64,000 nucleotides of DNA from Gammaproteobacteria bacterium (GCA_016209015.1 JACQWY010000027.1:62001-126000), one strand, 5' to 3'. Numbered from the stretch's first letter, positions 37,556 through 46,426 are shown. Notes: a model not told the origin generated them from the letters alone. Made by a program: numbers and translations.

Positions 37556-38623
37556 ATGACGGGTACGCGAAACAAAGGCAAGAACACCGCGCCCGGCAAC
37601 GACAGGATCATTCCCGAGACGGACTTATCCGATAGCGCGGCCGGCGACGGCTCCTCCGCCGATTTCGACTTCGACTCTTCCGAGCTCGACGGCGCGGCGC
37701 CGGAAGAACTTTCCACGCTGGAAGATTCGGACAATGACGAACCGGATGTCGTAGCGCCCGTCATCATCGGCGAAGTGTCCGACGGCGAGCTCGATGCGAC
37801 ACGGCTGTACCTGAGCGAGATCGGCTTCTCGCCGCTGCTCACGGCGGAAGAGGAAGTGCACTTCGCGCGACTTGCGCAGAAGGGCGAGGCCGCAGCCCGG
37901 CGTCGCATGATCGAGAGCAACCTGAGGCTCGTGGTCAAGATTGCCCGGCGCTACATGAACCGCGGTCTCGCACTGCTCGACCTGATCGAGGAAGGCAACC
38001 TCGGATTGATCCGCGCAGTGGAGAAATTCGACCCGGAGCGCGGGTTCCGCTTCTCGACCTACGCGACCTGGTGGATCCGTCAGACGATCGAACGGGCGTT
38101 GATGAACCAGACGCGCACGATCCGCCTGCCCATCCACGTCGTCAAGGAGATCAACATCTACCTCCGCGCAGCGCGCAAGCTCGCGCAGACGCTCGACCGC
38201 GAACCGAGCCCGGAGGATGTCGCACAGATGCTGGACCGGCCGCTCGAGGACGTGAAGCGCATGCTCGGTTTGAATGAACGGATCGCTTCGGTGGACGTGC
38301 CGATCGATCGCGATTCCGATCGCTCCCTTCTCGACACGATCCCTGACGAGCAGAACCGCGACCCCGCCACGCTCCTCCAGGACACCGACGTCCAGCGGCA
38401 CATCGACGCCTGGCTTGCGCAGCTGAACGACAAGCAGCGGGCAGTGGTGGAACGGCGATTCGGCCTCGACGGTCGCGAGATCGCGACGCTGGAGGAAGTG
38501 GGCAACGAGATTGGCGTCACACGCGAGCGCGTGCGGCAGATCCAGATCGAGGCTCTCAAGCGGCTGCGCAGTATTCTCGAGCGGGAGGGCTTCTCGGTGG
38601 ATGCGCTGTTCGCGGAGATGTAG
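37556..38623 (+). CDS. rpoS: RNA polymerase sigma factor RpoS
   Basis: 355 residues. An acidic N-terminal extension (about 1-75) precedes region 1.2 ([20 protein letters not shown]), region 2 ([17 protein letters not shown], and [14 protein letters not shown] for promoter melting), region 3 and region 4 with the helix-turn-helix [19 protein letters not shown]. Position after nlpD confirms RpoS rather than another sigma-70. It directs the general stress/stationary response. The acidic extension is longer than in E. coli RpoS. Confidence 0.96.
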   Translation: MTGTRNKGKNTAPGNDRIIPETDLSDSAAGDGSSADFDFDSSELDGAAPEELSTLEDSDNDEPDVVAPVIIGEVSDGELDATRLYLSEIGFSPLLTAEEEVHFARLAQKGEAAARRRMIESNLRLVVKIARRYMNRGLALLDLIEEGNLGLIRAVEKFDPERGFRFSTYATWWIRQTIERALMNQTRTIRLPIHVVKEINIYLRAARKLAQTLDREPSPEDVAQMLDRPLEDVKRMLGLNERIASVDVPIDRDSDRSLLDTIPDEQNRDPATLLQDTDVQRHIDAWLAQLNDKQRAVVERRFGLDGREIATLEEVGNEIGVTRERVRQIQIEALKRLRSILEREGFSVDALFAEM

Positions 38624-38667
38624 GACCCGGTCACCGAAGGTCTGGCCGGCGCTGCCCAGCGTCCGGC

Positions 38668-39045
38668 TCAGGAATCCATCATGTAGAATGCCGCCGCCAC
38701 CGCGCGGTTCTCCGCCACCAGCACGTTGTAGCAACGGCACGCCGCGGCGGTGTCCATCGCCTCCAGGCCGATTCCCTTCTCGAGCAACGGGACCGTGAGT
38801 TCGGCGCGCAGGAACATCTGGCGGGAGCCGGTGCCGATAATCAGGATGTCCGCCCCGAGGTCGGCGAGACGGCGGAGATGTTCGGCGGTGAGATCCGCCG
38901 GGCGTGCGGGCAGGATTTCCAGATCGATGGAGCTGCCGACGATGACGAACGGCCGGTCGAGCGTACGATCGCCCACGGCAATCACGCCCGCACCATAGGA
39001 ACGGATGAGCGGTGCACTGGTGTCGGAATCGAAATCGAGCTTCAT
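38668..39045 (-). CDS. Mth938-like domain protein
   Basis: 125 residues of the DUF498/Mth938 fold, with YGAGVIAVGDRTLDRPFVIV and ADILIIGTGSRQMF and a C-terminal NVLVAENRAVAAAFYM. Related human protein NDUFAF3 assists complex I assembly; bacterial members are uncharacterised. The start at 39045 is supported by AGG 8-10 bases upstream and is typical (MKLDxD). It converges on rpoS and diverges from adk. Confidence 0.83.
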   Translation of the reverse strand: MKLDFDSDTSAPLIRSYGAGVIAVGDRTLDRPFVIVGSSIDLEILPARPADLTAEHLRRLADLGADILIIGTGSRQMFLRAELTVPLLEKGIGLEAMDTAAACRCYNVLVAENRAVAAAFYMMDS

Positions 39046-39127
39046 GGTGAAAATTACCTGGACATCGCCGACGTGCATCGGCGCGCGATGGGCCGGAAAT
39101 GCATTGTAACGTCAACGAGGACCTAAC

Positions 39128-39775
39128 ATGAGAGTGATATTGCTCGGCGGCCCCGGTGCGGGCAAAGGTACGCAGGCCGACTTCATCTGCAGCCACTACG
39201 GCATTCCCAAGATCTCCACCGGCGACATGTTGCGGGCCGCAGTGAAGGCCGGTACGCCGCTCGGCCTCGCGGCGAAACAGGTGATGGATGCGGGCGGCCT
39301 CGTCTCCGACGAATTGATCCTCGGCCTCGTCGCCGAACGACTGCACGAACCCGACTGCACCAAAGGTTTTCTGTTCGACGGTTTCCCTCGCACCATTCCC
39401 CAGGCGGAAGGTCTGCGCGCCGCTGGCATCGAGATCGATCGCGTGCTCGAAGTCGCGGTGAGCGACGACGAGATCGTGCGCCGCATGTCAGGTCGCCGCG
39501 TTCATCCTGGTTCGGGGCGCACTTACCACGTCGAGTTCAATCCGCCGCGCATTGCCGGCAAAGACGACCTCACCGGCGATGAACTCGTTCAGCGCGACGA
39601 CGACAAGGAAGCGACGGTGCGTAATCGTCTCCACGTCTACCACGAGCAGACCGAACCGCTCGTGCGCTTCTATCAGGATCTCTCGAAGCTGCAGCCGAGC
39701 CTGCGCTTCGCGCGCGTCGATGGCATCGGCAGCGTCGAAGAGATCCGCAAGCGTGTGATGGAAGCGTTGGCGTGA
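39128..39775 (+). CDS. adk: Adenylate kinase
   Basis: 215 residues. P-loop [10 protein letters not shown] (residues 7-16), NMP-binding [16 protein letters not shown], and the long LID domain [16 protein letters not shown] with no zinc cysteines, as in gammaproteobacterial enzymes. It interconverts ATP+AMP and 2 ADP. GAGGACC precedes the ATG. Confidence 0.97.
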   Translation: MRVILLGGPGAGKGTQADFICSHYGIPKISTGDMLRAAVKAGTPLGLAAKQVMDAGGLVSDELILGLVAERLHEPDCTKGFLFDGFPRTIPQAEGLRAAGIEIDRVLEVAVSDDEIVRRMSGRRVHPGSGRTYHVEFNPPRIAGKDDLTGDELVQRDDDKEATVRNRLHVYHEQTEPLVRFYQDLSKLQPSLRFARVDGIGSVEEIRKRVMEALA

Positions 39776-39877
39776 TGCGACGCGTCTCAGTGATGATCGA
39801 TCGTCATCGCATGTGCGATCGTGTTGCGGATACAACACACGATGATTGAGAAGCTGAGAATTTTTTTACATTACTTG

Positions 39878-39907
39878 TTTACACATCGCTAGAGAGTGAT
39901 GTATATA
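39878..39907 (+). promoter_or_regulatory. AT-rich promoter of the histone-like gene
   Basis: TTTACA (39878-39883), an 18-base spacer, and TATATA (39902-39907), with TATAAG overlapping at 39904, inside an AT-rich block (about 39840-39945) that contrasts with the GC-rich surroundings. It lies 56 bases before the histone-like gene and probably drives high expression. Confidence 0.55.
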
Positions 39908-39962
39908 AGCAAATGTGGTGTTGCATTTTATTTCAACCAAATGTTGAAGGGGGAATCGTCAT

Positions 39963-40106
39963 ATGGCGACAGCTAAAAAGAAAGCGTCCAGCAAGAAGGC
40001 CGTGAGCAAGAAGCCGGCTGCCAAGAAGAAGGCAGCTGCGAAGAAGCCGGCCAAGAAGAAAGCCGCGAAGAAGGTGGCTAAGAAGGCTGCGGCGAAGAAG
40101 AAGTAA
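39963..40106 (+). CDS. Small histone H1-like, lysine/alanine-rich DNA-binding protein
   Basis: 47 codons from ATG at 39963 to TAA at 40104. The product is almost only Lys, Ala, Pro, Ser and Val in KKxA/KKPA repeats (start MATAKKKASSKK, end KKAAAKKK), like the C-terminal tails of eukaryotic H1 and bacterial AlgP/HctB-type proteins. It should bind and compact DNA through charge. AAGGGGG stands about 11 bases upstream. Its very high Lys content uses AAG almost throughout. A six-base hairpin (40107-40121) follows the stop. Confidence 0.82.
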   Translation: MATAKKKASSKKAVSKKPAAKKKAAAKKPAKKKAAKKVAKKAAAKKK

Positions 40107-40121
40107 TCGGATCTAATCCGA
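40107..40121 (+). other. Small hairpin directly after the histone-like gene
   Basis: TCGGAT / ATCCGA arms around CTA, immediately after the TAA. No T-run follows. It may protect the 3' end or act as a weak terminator. Confidence 0.35.
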
Positions 40122-40514
40122 GAACTTCCGCGATGGTGTCCGACCGGTTCGCCGGCGGGCACCACCGCGACAGCCGCGCCCCACCTTGTAGTCCGAGTGC
40201 TCGCTACGCAAAGTAGCCGTAATTAGAAAAAAGCATCGCGAAACGGACTCCGGCGAATTGAAGCTGGGACTTTCGACGAAGCAGTGCCCGCGAAGCTCGC
40301 GCCAACGAGCTGACCAGCAGACAGACAGTACGCCAGATCGCATGCTGGTCGATGAATCAGTTTCGGGTACGCTTCGGCTCGACCCTGGTGAGACGAAGGG
40401 CCGGCCCCGTTCGACGAACGGGGCCGGACTCCCTCAGAAACCCCAAGCCCCCCATCCTGTCAAAAGCGGCGTTTTCGCCGGTAATTTTCGCAGTTTTCCC
40501 GGAGCGTCCCTCGC
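40122..40514. other. Gene-free stretch between the histone-like gene and mrcB
   Basis: About 390 bases with no convincing gene. It contains a perfect 27-base palindromic hairpin (40401-40427, listed separately), an AT-rich patch at 40208-40233 and a C-rich run near 40441. An 86-codon frame from 40258 has no ribosome-binding site and runs into mrcB. The stretch may encode an untranslated RNA or only mrcB's leader; nothing decides this. Confidence 0.5.
40401..40427. repeat. Long perfect hairpin upstream of mrcB
   Basis: Arms CCGGCCCCGTTCG and CGAACGGGGCCGG around a single A (effectively 12 pairs with a GAC loop). It is followed by ACTCCCTC, not a T-run. It stands about 90 bases before the mrcB start and could be a terminator of an unseen upstream RNA or a leader structure. 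Confidence 0.55.
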
Positions 40515-42794
40515 GTGAAAGCGCGCCTGATATTTCTGTTCAAACACCTCCTGTTCTGGTTCGTGCTCGGGGTGGCGGGCTATTGGATCTGGCTCGACCG
40601 CACCGTCATCGAAGCTTTCGAGGCCAGGCGCTGGGATCTTCCTGCGCGCATCTATTCGAGTCCGCTGGAACTCTATGCAGATCGGCAGATCGAGCAAGCC
40701 GCATGTCAGGACATGCTCGGCGAACTCGGTTACCGGAAGGTGAGCGCTCTTGGCGGACCCGGCGAGTACACGACCAGCAGCGGCGCCGTCACGATTCATA
40801 CTCGGGGCTTTCAGTACACGGACGGTGCCGAGCCCTCGCGCGAGATCACGGTCTCTTTCCGCGATGGACGAATCAATCGCATCTCTGCGCCTGGCGCGGC
40901 AGAAGCTGTGGGTATCGCGCGCCTCGAGCCGGTCGAGATCGGACGCATCCATGCGGAGGAGTTCGAGGACCGCATCCTGGTGCGCATCGACGAGGTACCC
41001 GAGTTCCTCCTCAACGCACTCGTCGCCACCGAGGATCGTCGCTTCTACCAGCACATCGGCGTCGACGCTCTCGGCATCGCCCGCGCGATCTTCGAAAACC
41101 TGCGGGCCGGCGCAGTGACGCAAGGAGGCAGCACGCTCACGCAGCAGCTCGTGAAGAATCTCTACCTCTCGCATGAACGTTCGCTGCGCCGGAAATTCAA
41201 CGAGGCGCTGATGGCGCTGTCCCTCGAGCGCAAGTATTCCAAGCGCGAGATCCTCGAAACGTATCTCAACGAAGTCTTCCTGGGTCAGGACGGTAACCGT
41301 GCCGTGCACGGCTTCGGACTCGCCGCCCGCTTTTATTTCGGACGCCCGCTCGCGGAATTGTCGGTGCCCGAGTACGCGCTCCTCATCGGGCTCGTGAAGG
41401 GGCCGACGAGTTACAACCCCCTGCGCAACCCCGATGCCGCGCGGGATCGGCGTAATACCGTGCTCAAGATTCTGCTCGATGCGGGAATGATTGCCGCCGA
41501 TCGCTACGAAGCTTACGTGCAGGCACCGCTCGGCACGCGCCACGGGGAATGGGCAGGCGCCCGGCCGTATGCGGCGTTTCTGGATCTGGTGCAGCGCCAG
41601 TTGAAGAGGGACTATCGCGAGGCGGATCTGCAGACCGCGGGGCTGAAGATCTTCACGACGCTGGACGTGCTCGCCCAGCATGCCGCCGAGAATGCGACCG
41701 AGCGTGTCGTCGCGACGCTCGGGTCGCGCACCAAGGGACGATCCGTGCCGCTGCAGGCCGCGCTCGTGGTGACCGACGCCCGCACGGCGGAGATCAAGGC
41801 GCTGGTCGGCGACCGCTCACCCGCGGCCCAGGGGTTCAACCGGGCGCTCGATGCGCGGCGGCCCATCGGCTCACTCGTCAAACCGTTCCTCTACATGACC
41901 GCGCTCGATGATGGCACGCGCTTCAACGTCATGACCCAGCTACACGACGAACCACGCACCTGGAAGATGAGCGACGGGCAGGTGTGGCAGCCTCACAACT
42001 ACGACGGCGAAGAGTACGGCCCGATCGCTTTGCGCGACGCCATCGCCAAGTCGCTCAATCTGGCAACGATCGATCTCGGGTTCCAAATCGGCATTCCGCG
42101 CATCGTGCAGACGCTGCGCAAGCTCGGCTTCACGGGCGAAATCTCGCCGTACCCGTCGCTGTTCCTCGGCGCCGTCGACATGTCGCCGTACGACGTGGCA
42201 CAGCTCTATCAGGTCGTTGCGAATGACGGTTTCCGGGTGCCGCTGCGCGCGATCCGCGCCGTGGTAGATCCGCAGAATCACCCATTGAAGAGCTATGGAC
42301 TGGAAGTCGAGCAGGTCGTCGGCGCCGCGTCGGCATTCCTCACCCGCTATCTGATGACACGCGTCGTCGAGGTGGGCACTGCGCGATCGCTCGCGAACAT
42401 GTTCCCGGCTGCGCTGCCTCTCGCCGGCAAGACGGGCACGTCCGACGACGCGCGCGACAGTTGGTTCGCGGGTTTCGGCGGCAACTATCTTGCCATAGTC
42501 TGGATTGGTCGGGACGACAACAAGCCCGCCGGCCTCACCGGCGCGACCGGTGCGCTACGCGTGTGGACGGAGATGATGCGTAAAATCGGACTCGCGCCTC
42601 TGAACATGGACCCTCCACCGGCTGTCGACATGCGGTGGGTGGCGGCCGATGGCAGCGGGCTGGTCGCACAGGATTGTCCGGGTGCGGTGCGCGTACCCGT
42701 CAACGTCGACTCGCCGCCGCTGACTGCGGCATGCGCTTCGGCATCAGATGATTCTCCGAACCTCATCGACCGTCTGAAAGGAATGTTCCAATGA
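40515..42794 (+). CDS. mrcB: Penicillin-binding protein 1B (bifunctional class A PBP)
   Basis: 759 residues. A short cytoplasmic start and membrane anchor (about 6-27) lead to a UB2H-like domain (about 45-130), then the glycosyltransferase with ATEDRRFYQHIGVD (Glu173) and GGSTLTQQLVKNLYL, and the transpeptidase with IGSLVKP (Ser453, Lys456), SLN (513-515) and KTGTS (639-643). It polymerises and cross-links peptidoglycan in the periplasm. The start is GTG at 40515. Its stop overlaps the following lipoprotein gene (ATGA), as in pseudomonads where the neighbour activates it. Confidence 0.95.
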   Translation: MKARLIFLFKHLLFWFVLGVAGYWIWLDRTVIEAFEARRWDLPARIYSSPLELYADRQIEQAACQDMLGELGYRKVSALGGPGEYTTSSGAVTIHTRGFQYTDGAEPSREITVSFRDGRINRISAPGAAEAVGIARLEPVEIGRIHAEEFEDRILVRIDEVPEFLLNALVATEDRRFYQHIGVDALGIARAIFENLRAGAVTQGGSTLTQQLVKNLYLSHERSLRRKFNEALMALSLERKYSKREILETYLNEVFLGQDGNRAVHGFGLAARFYFGRPLAELSVPEYALLIGLVKGPTSYNPLRNPDAARDRRNTVLKILLDAGMIAADRYEAYVQAPLGTRHGEWAGARPYAAFLDLVQRQLKRDYREADLQTAGLKIFTTLDVLAQHAAENATERVVATLGSRTKGRSVPLQAALVVTDARTAEIKALVGDRSPAAQGFNRALDARRPIGSLVKPFLYMTALDDGTRFNVMTQLHDEPRTWKMSDGQVWQPHNYDGEEYGPIALRDAIAKSLNLATIDLGFQIGIPRIVQTLRKLGFTGEISPYPSLFLGAVDMSPYDVAQLYQVVANDGFRVPLRAIRAVVDPQNHPLKSYGLEVEQVVGAASAFLTRYLMTRVVEVGTARSLANMFPAALPLAGKTGTSDDARDSWFAGFGGNYLAIVWIGRDDNKPAGLTGATGALRVWTEMMRKIGLAPLNMDPPPAVDMRWVAADGSGLVAQDCPGAVRVPVNVDSPPLTAACASASDDSPNLIDRLKGMFQ

Positions 42795-43534
42795 ATCGCG
42801 GCTTGACGCTCTGCTCTTCACTCCTCGTCGCGCTCGTGCTCGTCGGCTGTACCGAAGCGCCTCGGAAGCCCGCGCCAGTGGAGGACCGCACGTCGCGTGG
42901 CGCAGCACCGACCACGAGCAGTACAGCCAGGAAGCCGGCGCCGTTAGCAGCCCCCGACCCGACGAAGCCGGCGGTCGCGGTCGTCAAACCGCTCGCCATG
43001 CCGGCCGAGCCGAAGCTCATTCCGATCCCGGTCCCCGAAAGCGCGCCGGCTCCCGCGCCAGTGCCTGCGACACCGGGCGTGCCGACGGCACCGGCCGCAG
43101 CGCCGGGCATGGAGCTCGCCGCGATTCCGCCCGCGCTGTCATCCTCGGCGGTGAGCCCGGAGCAGTCCGCCGCTGCGGGCGAGGGAGACAAGCAGTACCG
43201 CCCGAATGCCGCAGTGGGGGAACTGCTCAGCAAGGCGAAGGGTTTCGAGCAGAAGCGTGATTTCCCGGGCGCTATCACGATCCTCGAACGCGGCGTGCAG
43301 GTGGCACCCAACGACCCGATGCTCTGGCACCAGCTCGCGCGCATGCGTTTTGCGAACGGTGAGCTGGCGCAGGCGAAGCGTCTCGCCGAACGCTCCAACT
43401 CGCTGGCACGCAGCTTTCCGGCCATCACGACGGGCAACTGGATGCTGATCGGGCAGGTGGAGAAGCTCGCTGGAAATGCCGAGGCCGCGCAACGCGCGTT
43501 CTCGAACGCACAGCCGGGTCACGCGACACAGTAG
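42791..43534 (+). CDS. TPR lipoprotein, probable PBP1B activator (LpoP-like)
   Basis: 247 residues. Lipoprotein signal ends LVLVGC (Cys20). A long Pro/Ala-rich disordered linker (about 25-130) would span the periplasm, and a C-terminal TPR region (about 145-245) has the helix pattern LLSKAKGFEQKRDFPGAITI and LARMRFANGELAQAKRLAER. In Pseudomonas the TPR lipoprotein LpoP is encoded beside the PBP1b gene and activates it. The same domain order and a 4-base overlap with mrcB make this the likely role here, as inference. Confidence 0.8.
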   Translation: MNRGLTLCSSLLVALVLVGCTEAPRKPAPVEDRTSRGAAPTTSSTARKPAPLAAPDPTKPAVAVVKPLAMPAEPKLIPIPVPESAPAPAPVPATPGVPTAPAAAPGMELAAIPPALSSSAVSPEQSAAAGEGDKQYRPNAAVGELLSKAKGFEQKRDFPGAITILERGVQVAPNDPMLWHQLARMRFANGELAQAKRLAERSNSLARSFPAITTGNWMLIGQVEKLAGNAEAAQRAFSNAQPGHATQ

Positions 43535-43544
43535 ACGCGTGCGA

Positions 43545-43841
43545 TCAACGACGCCGGGTGCCGTCCGGGCGATTCGGCGGCTGCTTGCCGCTCACCGTGT
43601 AGGCGAAAGCGATGACTTCGGCGACGACGAGATAGAGACTCGCGGGGATCTCCTGATCGAGCTTCAAACCGCTGAGCAGCGTCACGAGCTCCGGATTCTC
43701 CTTCAAGGGGACGCCGTGCTGGTTTGCGAGCGCGATGATCCGCTCGGCGATGTCGCCGCGGCCTTTCGCGGTGACGCGGGGTGCACCGTCGCCGTCCCAC
43801 TGCAGGGAGACCGCGGCACGACGTTCGGGCTCGTTGTTCAT
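43545..43841 (-). CDS. FlhB C-terminal-domain homologue (EscU/YscU export-switch family)
   Basis: 98 residues that correspond only to the cytoplasmic tail of FlhB: AVSLQWDGDGAPRVTAKG, then ERIIALANQHGVPLKENPELV, and LYLVVAEVIAFAYTVSG. The membrane domain and the NPTH autocleavage site are absent. Such stand-alone tails (FhlB/YlqH type) accompany a FliK-like gene. The ATG overlaps the fliK stop (ATGA), confirming coupling. Function is unproven. Confidence 0.85.
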   Translation of the reverse strand: MNNEPERRAAVSLQWDGDGAPRVTAKGRGDIAERIIALANQHGVPLKENPELVTLLSGLKLDQEIPASLYLVVAEVIAFAYTVSGKQPPNRPDGTRRR

Positions 43842-45094
43842 CAGACTTTCGCGTCTATCAACCGGGATGGCAGCCTGCTGCCGGCTTCGATGCGCGTGAC
43901 GCGGCCGAGGTGCACGCCGCCCACGATGAAGCCGGCCGCGGCGAGGTTCGTCTCGAGCTCGACGCTGCGCGCCTGGATACGCTGCTGCAGCTCCGCGTCG
44001 TCGGACCACAGTGTCACTGCGACGCTCTGATCGAAGAGACGGATCCGTGCGGCAATGGTCTGCGTCGCGGTGACCGGTACCTCGAGCACGACGTTGAGGA
44101 CCTTGTCGGGCTCGTCACTTGCGCCTGTCTTTCGTTGCTCGTTCTCGATCTCGAGACGGACGAATTGCAGGCTATCGTTCGCGAGACGGACCGGAATTTC
44201 GGCGACTGCATAGATCTGTCCCGACATCTGCGCATTCGCCGCATTCAACTGATGCGTCTCGATGCGGGCGAGTGCACCGTCGACCGCCTGACCGAGCTTC
44301 GGCAGCAGGGGCTCGTGGGCCAACGGTTTCGTCTCGTCCGTGGTCGGCGGCGCAGCGGCCGAAGGGCGTGAGGCGTCGGGCGTGGCCGGCTTGTCAGCGG
44401 CGAGCGTCGTTTGATGCGGCATCGACTGCGGCACGGCAGGCGACGCTTGCGGTGCGGATGCAGGGGTTTCCGACGCTCGCGTCTGCGCCGGGAGCTGGCT
44501 CGCCAGATCGGCGATTGCCGCGCGCAATTGCAGGAGTTGCCATTTCAAATCCGCAGTCGGAGGCTGGGGCGCGCCGTTCTGCACCTGCTTCGCGAGTGTG
44601 GCTTCCAGCAGAAGTCCCGACTGCGCGACTGCCTTACGCAGAGTCTGCGGCGTGTCGACCGGTTCGCTGACAGGGAGCTCTTTCAGCATCGTGCGCGCGA
44701 GGTCGGCCAGTTTCGTCGAGGCGCCCGGATCGGATTTCGGTTCCGTCAATGCCGCCGAGACCGCGGCGGTCAGGGCATTCATCGGCAATTGCTTCGGCAA
44801 CGACTCGTTCATGGCTGAAGAGATCACGTCCTGCGGCGGCGTCGTGGAAGCGACGATGGAGAGCAGGGTGCTCGGTACGGTATTGACGACGCGCAACGTG
44901 AGTTGCTGACCCGCATTCAGCGGCTGCCGCGATTGGGCCCGGATCGTCTCGCCGCCGACATCGAGCAGAATAGAGTTTTCGGTGCCACGGCCGATAACCG
45001 TCGCTGAGAAAATCTGTCCAATCGACCAGCTCTGCAGCGCCGATACCTTGACGAGCGCTGTGTTGGCAAGCTGACTGTAGCCTTCGATGCGCAT
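43838..45094 (-). CDS. FliK-like flagellar hook-length control protein
   Basis: About 417 residues. A Pro/Ala/Thr-rich middle (about 200-265) separates an N-terminal domain (LLDVGGETIRAQSRQPLNAG) from the conserved C-terminal Flg_hook domain (about 310-400: RLANDSLQFVRLEIENEQRK, then VVLEVPVTATQTIAARIRLF). FliK measures hook length and switches export specificity through FlhB's tail; the FlhB-tail gene follows directly. No other flagellar gene lies in the window, so the pair is away from a flagellar cluster. The TGA is the one at 43841-43843 read on the minus strand; the 43838 end includes the overlap zone and the exact stop is at 43841. Confidence 0.83.
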
Positions 45095-45203
45095 GGTCCG
45101 GTAGAGCGGCGCGCGTACTCAAAACTGAAGGTGCCGCGGCGGGCTGCCCGGTGCGCGGTCAGGGCTTCAACGACATTCAAAGGACGAGCAGGCAGGAATC
45201 GCG

Positions 45204-46085
45204 GTGACTATCGGTCGACTCTGGTACGTGAGGCGCGGACAGGACAAGAAGGGGCCGTTTCCCGCGGCTCAGATCGAGCGCAACATCTCACTCGGACGGA
45301 TCCGGGCTTCCGATCAAATCAGCCACGACGGTGACCACTGGGAGCCGGCCCATACGTATCCCTTTTTCGAGGAGCTCGCCAAGAATCTCCAGTTGCCCCA
45401 AGTCCAAGCCCGGCTCGATGAGCGGCAGGCCGAGCGCCGGGCATCGCGTCCCGTGGGAACTGCGTACGATAGCGAGCAGCGCCAGGGCGCGGATCGACGC
45501 CAACCCGAGGATCGCGAAGTCGTGGCGCGTCGGGCCCGTGCACAGCGGGTCTGGAAGAGCCTGCATCACGAGCAGCACAACAAGCGCCGGATCGTCGAAG
45601 CGCTCGTCTTGATCGGTCTCGTTCTCGGCCTCGTCAGCATCCTGGGGCGCGGACCGTCACCGCGCAGCGTGTCGCAGTGTGCTCACGTACCGGCACCGGG
45701 CGTGAACTGGGATTTCTGTCAGAAGCCGGCAGCACCGCTGAAGGATGCCGACCTCGCCGGAGCCAGTCTGCGCAACGCGGGCCTCGTCGGCAGTGACCTC
45801 GGCGGCGCCAATCTCGCAGCGGCGGATCTGTCCTACGCCGATCTCTCCCTGGCGAAGCTACCCCAGGCGAAGCTCGCTCAGGCCCGGCTCGTCGGTGCGA
45901 CGCTGCGCGGCGCGGCGCTGAACGACGTCGATTTGCGGGACGCCGACATGACTTATGTCGATCTGAAGGGTGCCGACATCACCGGCGCACGGCTGGAGGG
46001 CGCCCGGCTCGCGAACGCAATCTGGATCGACGGCACAGTCTGTAGCCGCGACTCGGTCACCCGCTGCAGCCCGGTCACCAAGTAG
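45204..46085 (+). CDS. GYF_2-domain / single-pass membrane / pentapeptide-repeat protein
   Basis: 293 residues from a GTG start (AGGAATCGCG upstream is weak). Residues 5-55 form a GYF_2 (DUF4339) domain (LWYVRRGQDKKGPFPAAQIE). A charged stretch (about 70-125) leads to one membrane helix (IVEALVLIGLVLGLVSIL, about 129-146). The outer part starts with two Cys and carries pentapeptide repeats of the A(D/N)LxxA type (about 178-265: DADLAGASLRNAGLVGSDLG and on), ending with a CSRDSVTRC loop. The topology puts the GYF domain in the cytoplasm and the beta-helix in the periplasm. Role unknown. Confidence 0.82.
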   Translation: MTIGRLWYVRRGQDKKGPFPAAQIERNISLGRIRASDQISHDGDHWEPAHTYPFFEELAKNLQLPQVQARLDERQAERRASRPVGTAYDSEQRQGADRRQPEDREVVARRARAQRVWKSLHHEQHNKRRIVEALVLIGLVLGLVSILGRGPSPRSVSQCAHVPAPGVNWDFCQKPAAPLKDADLAGASLRNAGLVGSDLGGANLAAADLSYADLSLAKLPQAKLAQARLVGATLRGAALNDVDLRDADMTYVDLKGADITGARLEGARLANAIWIDGTVCSRDSVTRCSPVTK

Positions 46086-46305
46086 CTTCCGCAGCAGCGG
46101 CTCCGCTCATATCCGCTCATATATATGTCAGACGCGCGCACCGGAGCGGAGGGCCTTCTGTAGGCTCCAGGGAATCAAGGCCTTGGCCGCCCCGCCTGGC
46201 GAAATTCCTCGGTTCCTCGCGATGTTGATTCGGCAGATCCCACGCACCTCGGACCACGACTCCGGACCAGCGCAGCGAAAAGTTTGAGGAGTCATGTGTT
46301 CTTGC

Positions 46306-46334
46306 TTGATTCATCACGTGTTAGTCAGTAACAT
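46306..46334 (+). promoter_or_regulatory. Promoter of the initiator tRNA
   Basis: TTGATT at 46306-46311, a 17-base spacer and TAACAT at 46329-46334, with the tRNA 16 bases downstream of the -10 box. The spacing is ideal for a sigma-70 promoter and probably also feeds the rimP-nusA-infB operon by read-through. Confidence 0.6.
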
Positions 46335-46349
46335 CGCCGGCTCATCGAA

Positions 46350-46426
46350 TGCGGGGTGGAGCAGTCTGGCAGCTCGTCGGGCTCATAACCCGAAGGTCGC
46401 AGGTTCAAATCCTGCCCCCGCTACCA
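46350..46426 (+). tRNA. tRNA-fMet (initiator, CAT anticodon)
   Basis: 77 bases with encoded CCA. Anticodon CAT is at 46384-46386 in loop CTCATAA. The anticodon stem has the three consecutive G:C pairs (GGG/CCC) that mark initiator tRNAs, and the acceptor 1-72 position is unpaired (T against T), another initiator feature. T-stem GCAGG/CCTGC encloses TTCAAAT. Its place before rimP-nusA-infB is the classical metY locus. Confidence 0.95.

Noticed and set aside
39963-40106. Tandem AAGAAG-type repeats considered as a DNA repeat array
   Set aside because: The periodicity follows from Lys-Lys-Ala codons of a real frame with start, stop and ribosome-binding site.
39959-40165. 68-codon Phe/Ala-rich frame on the minus strand
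   Set aside because: It is the antisense of the lysine-rich histone-like gene; AAG repeats read as CTT give the Phe/Leu pattern.
40258-40518. 86-codon frame between the histone-like gene and mrcB
   Set aside because: No ribosome-binding site, crosses a perfect hairpin, and has low-complexity composition without any motif. Not called as a gene.
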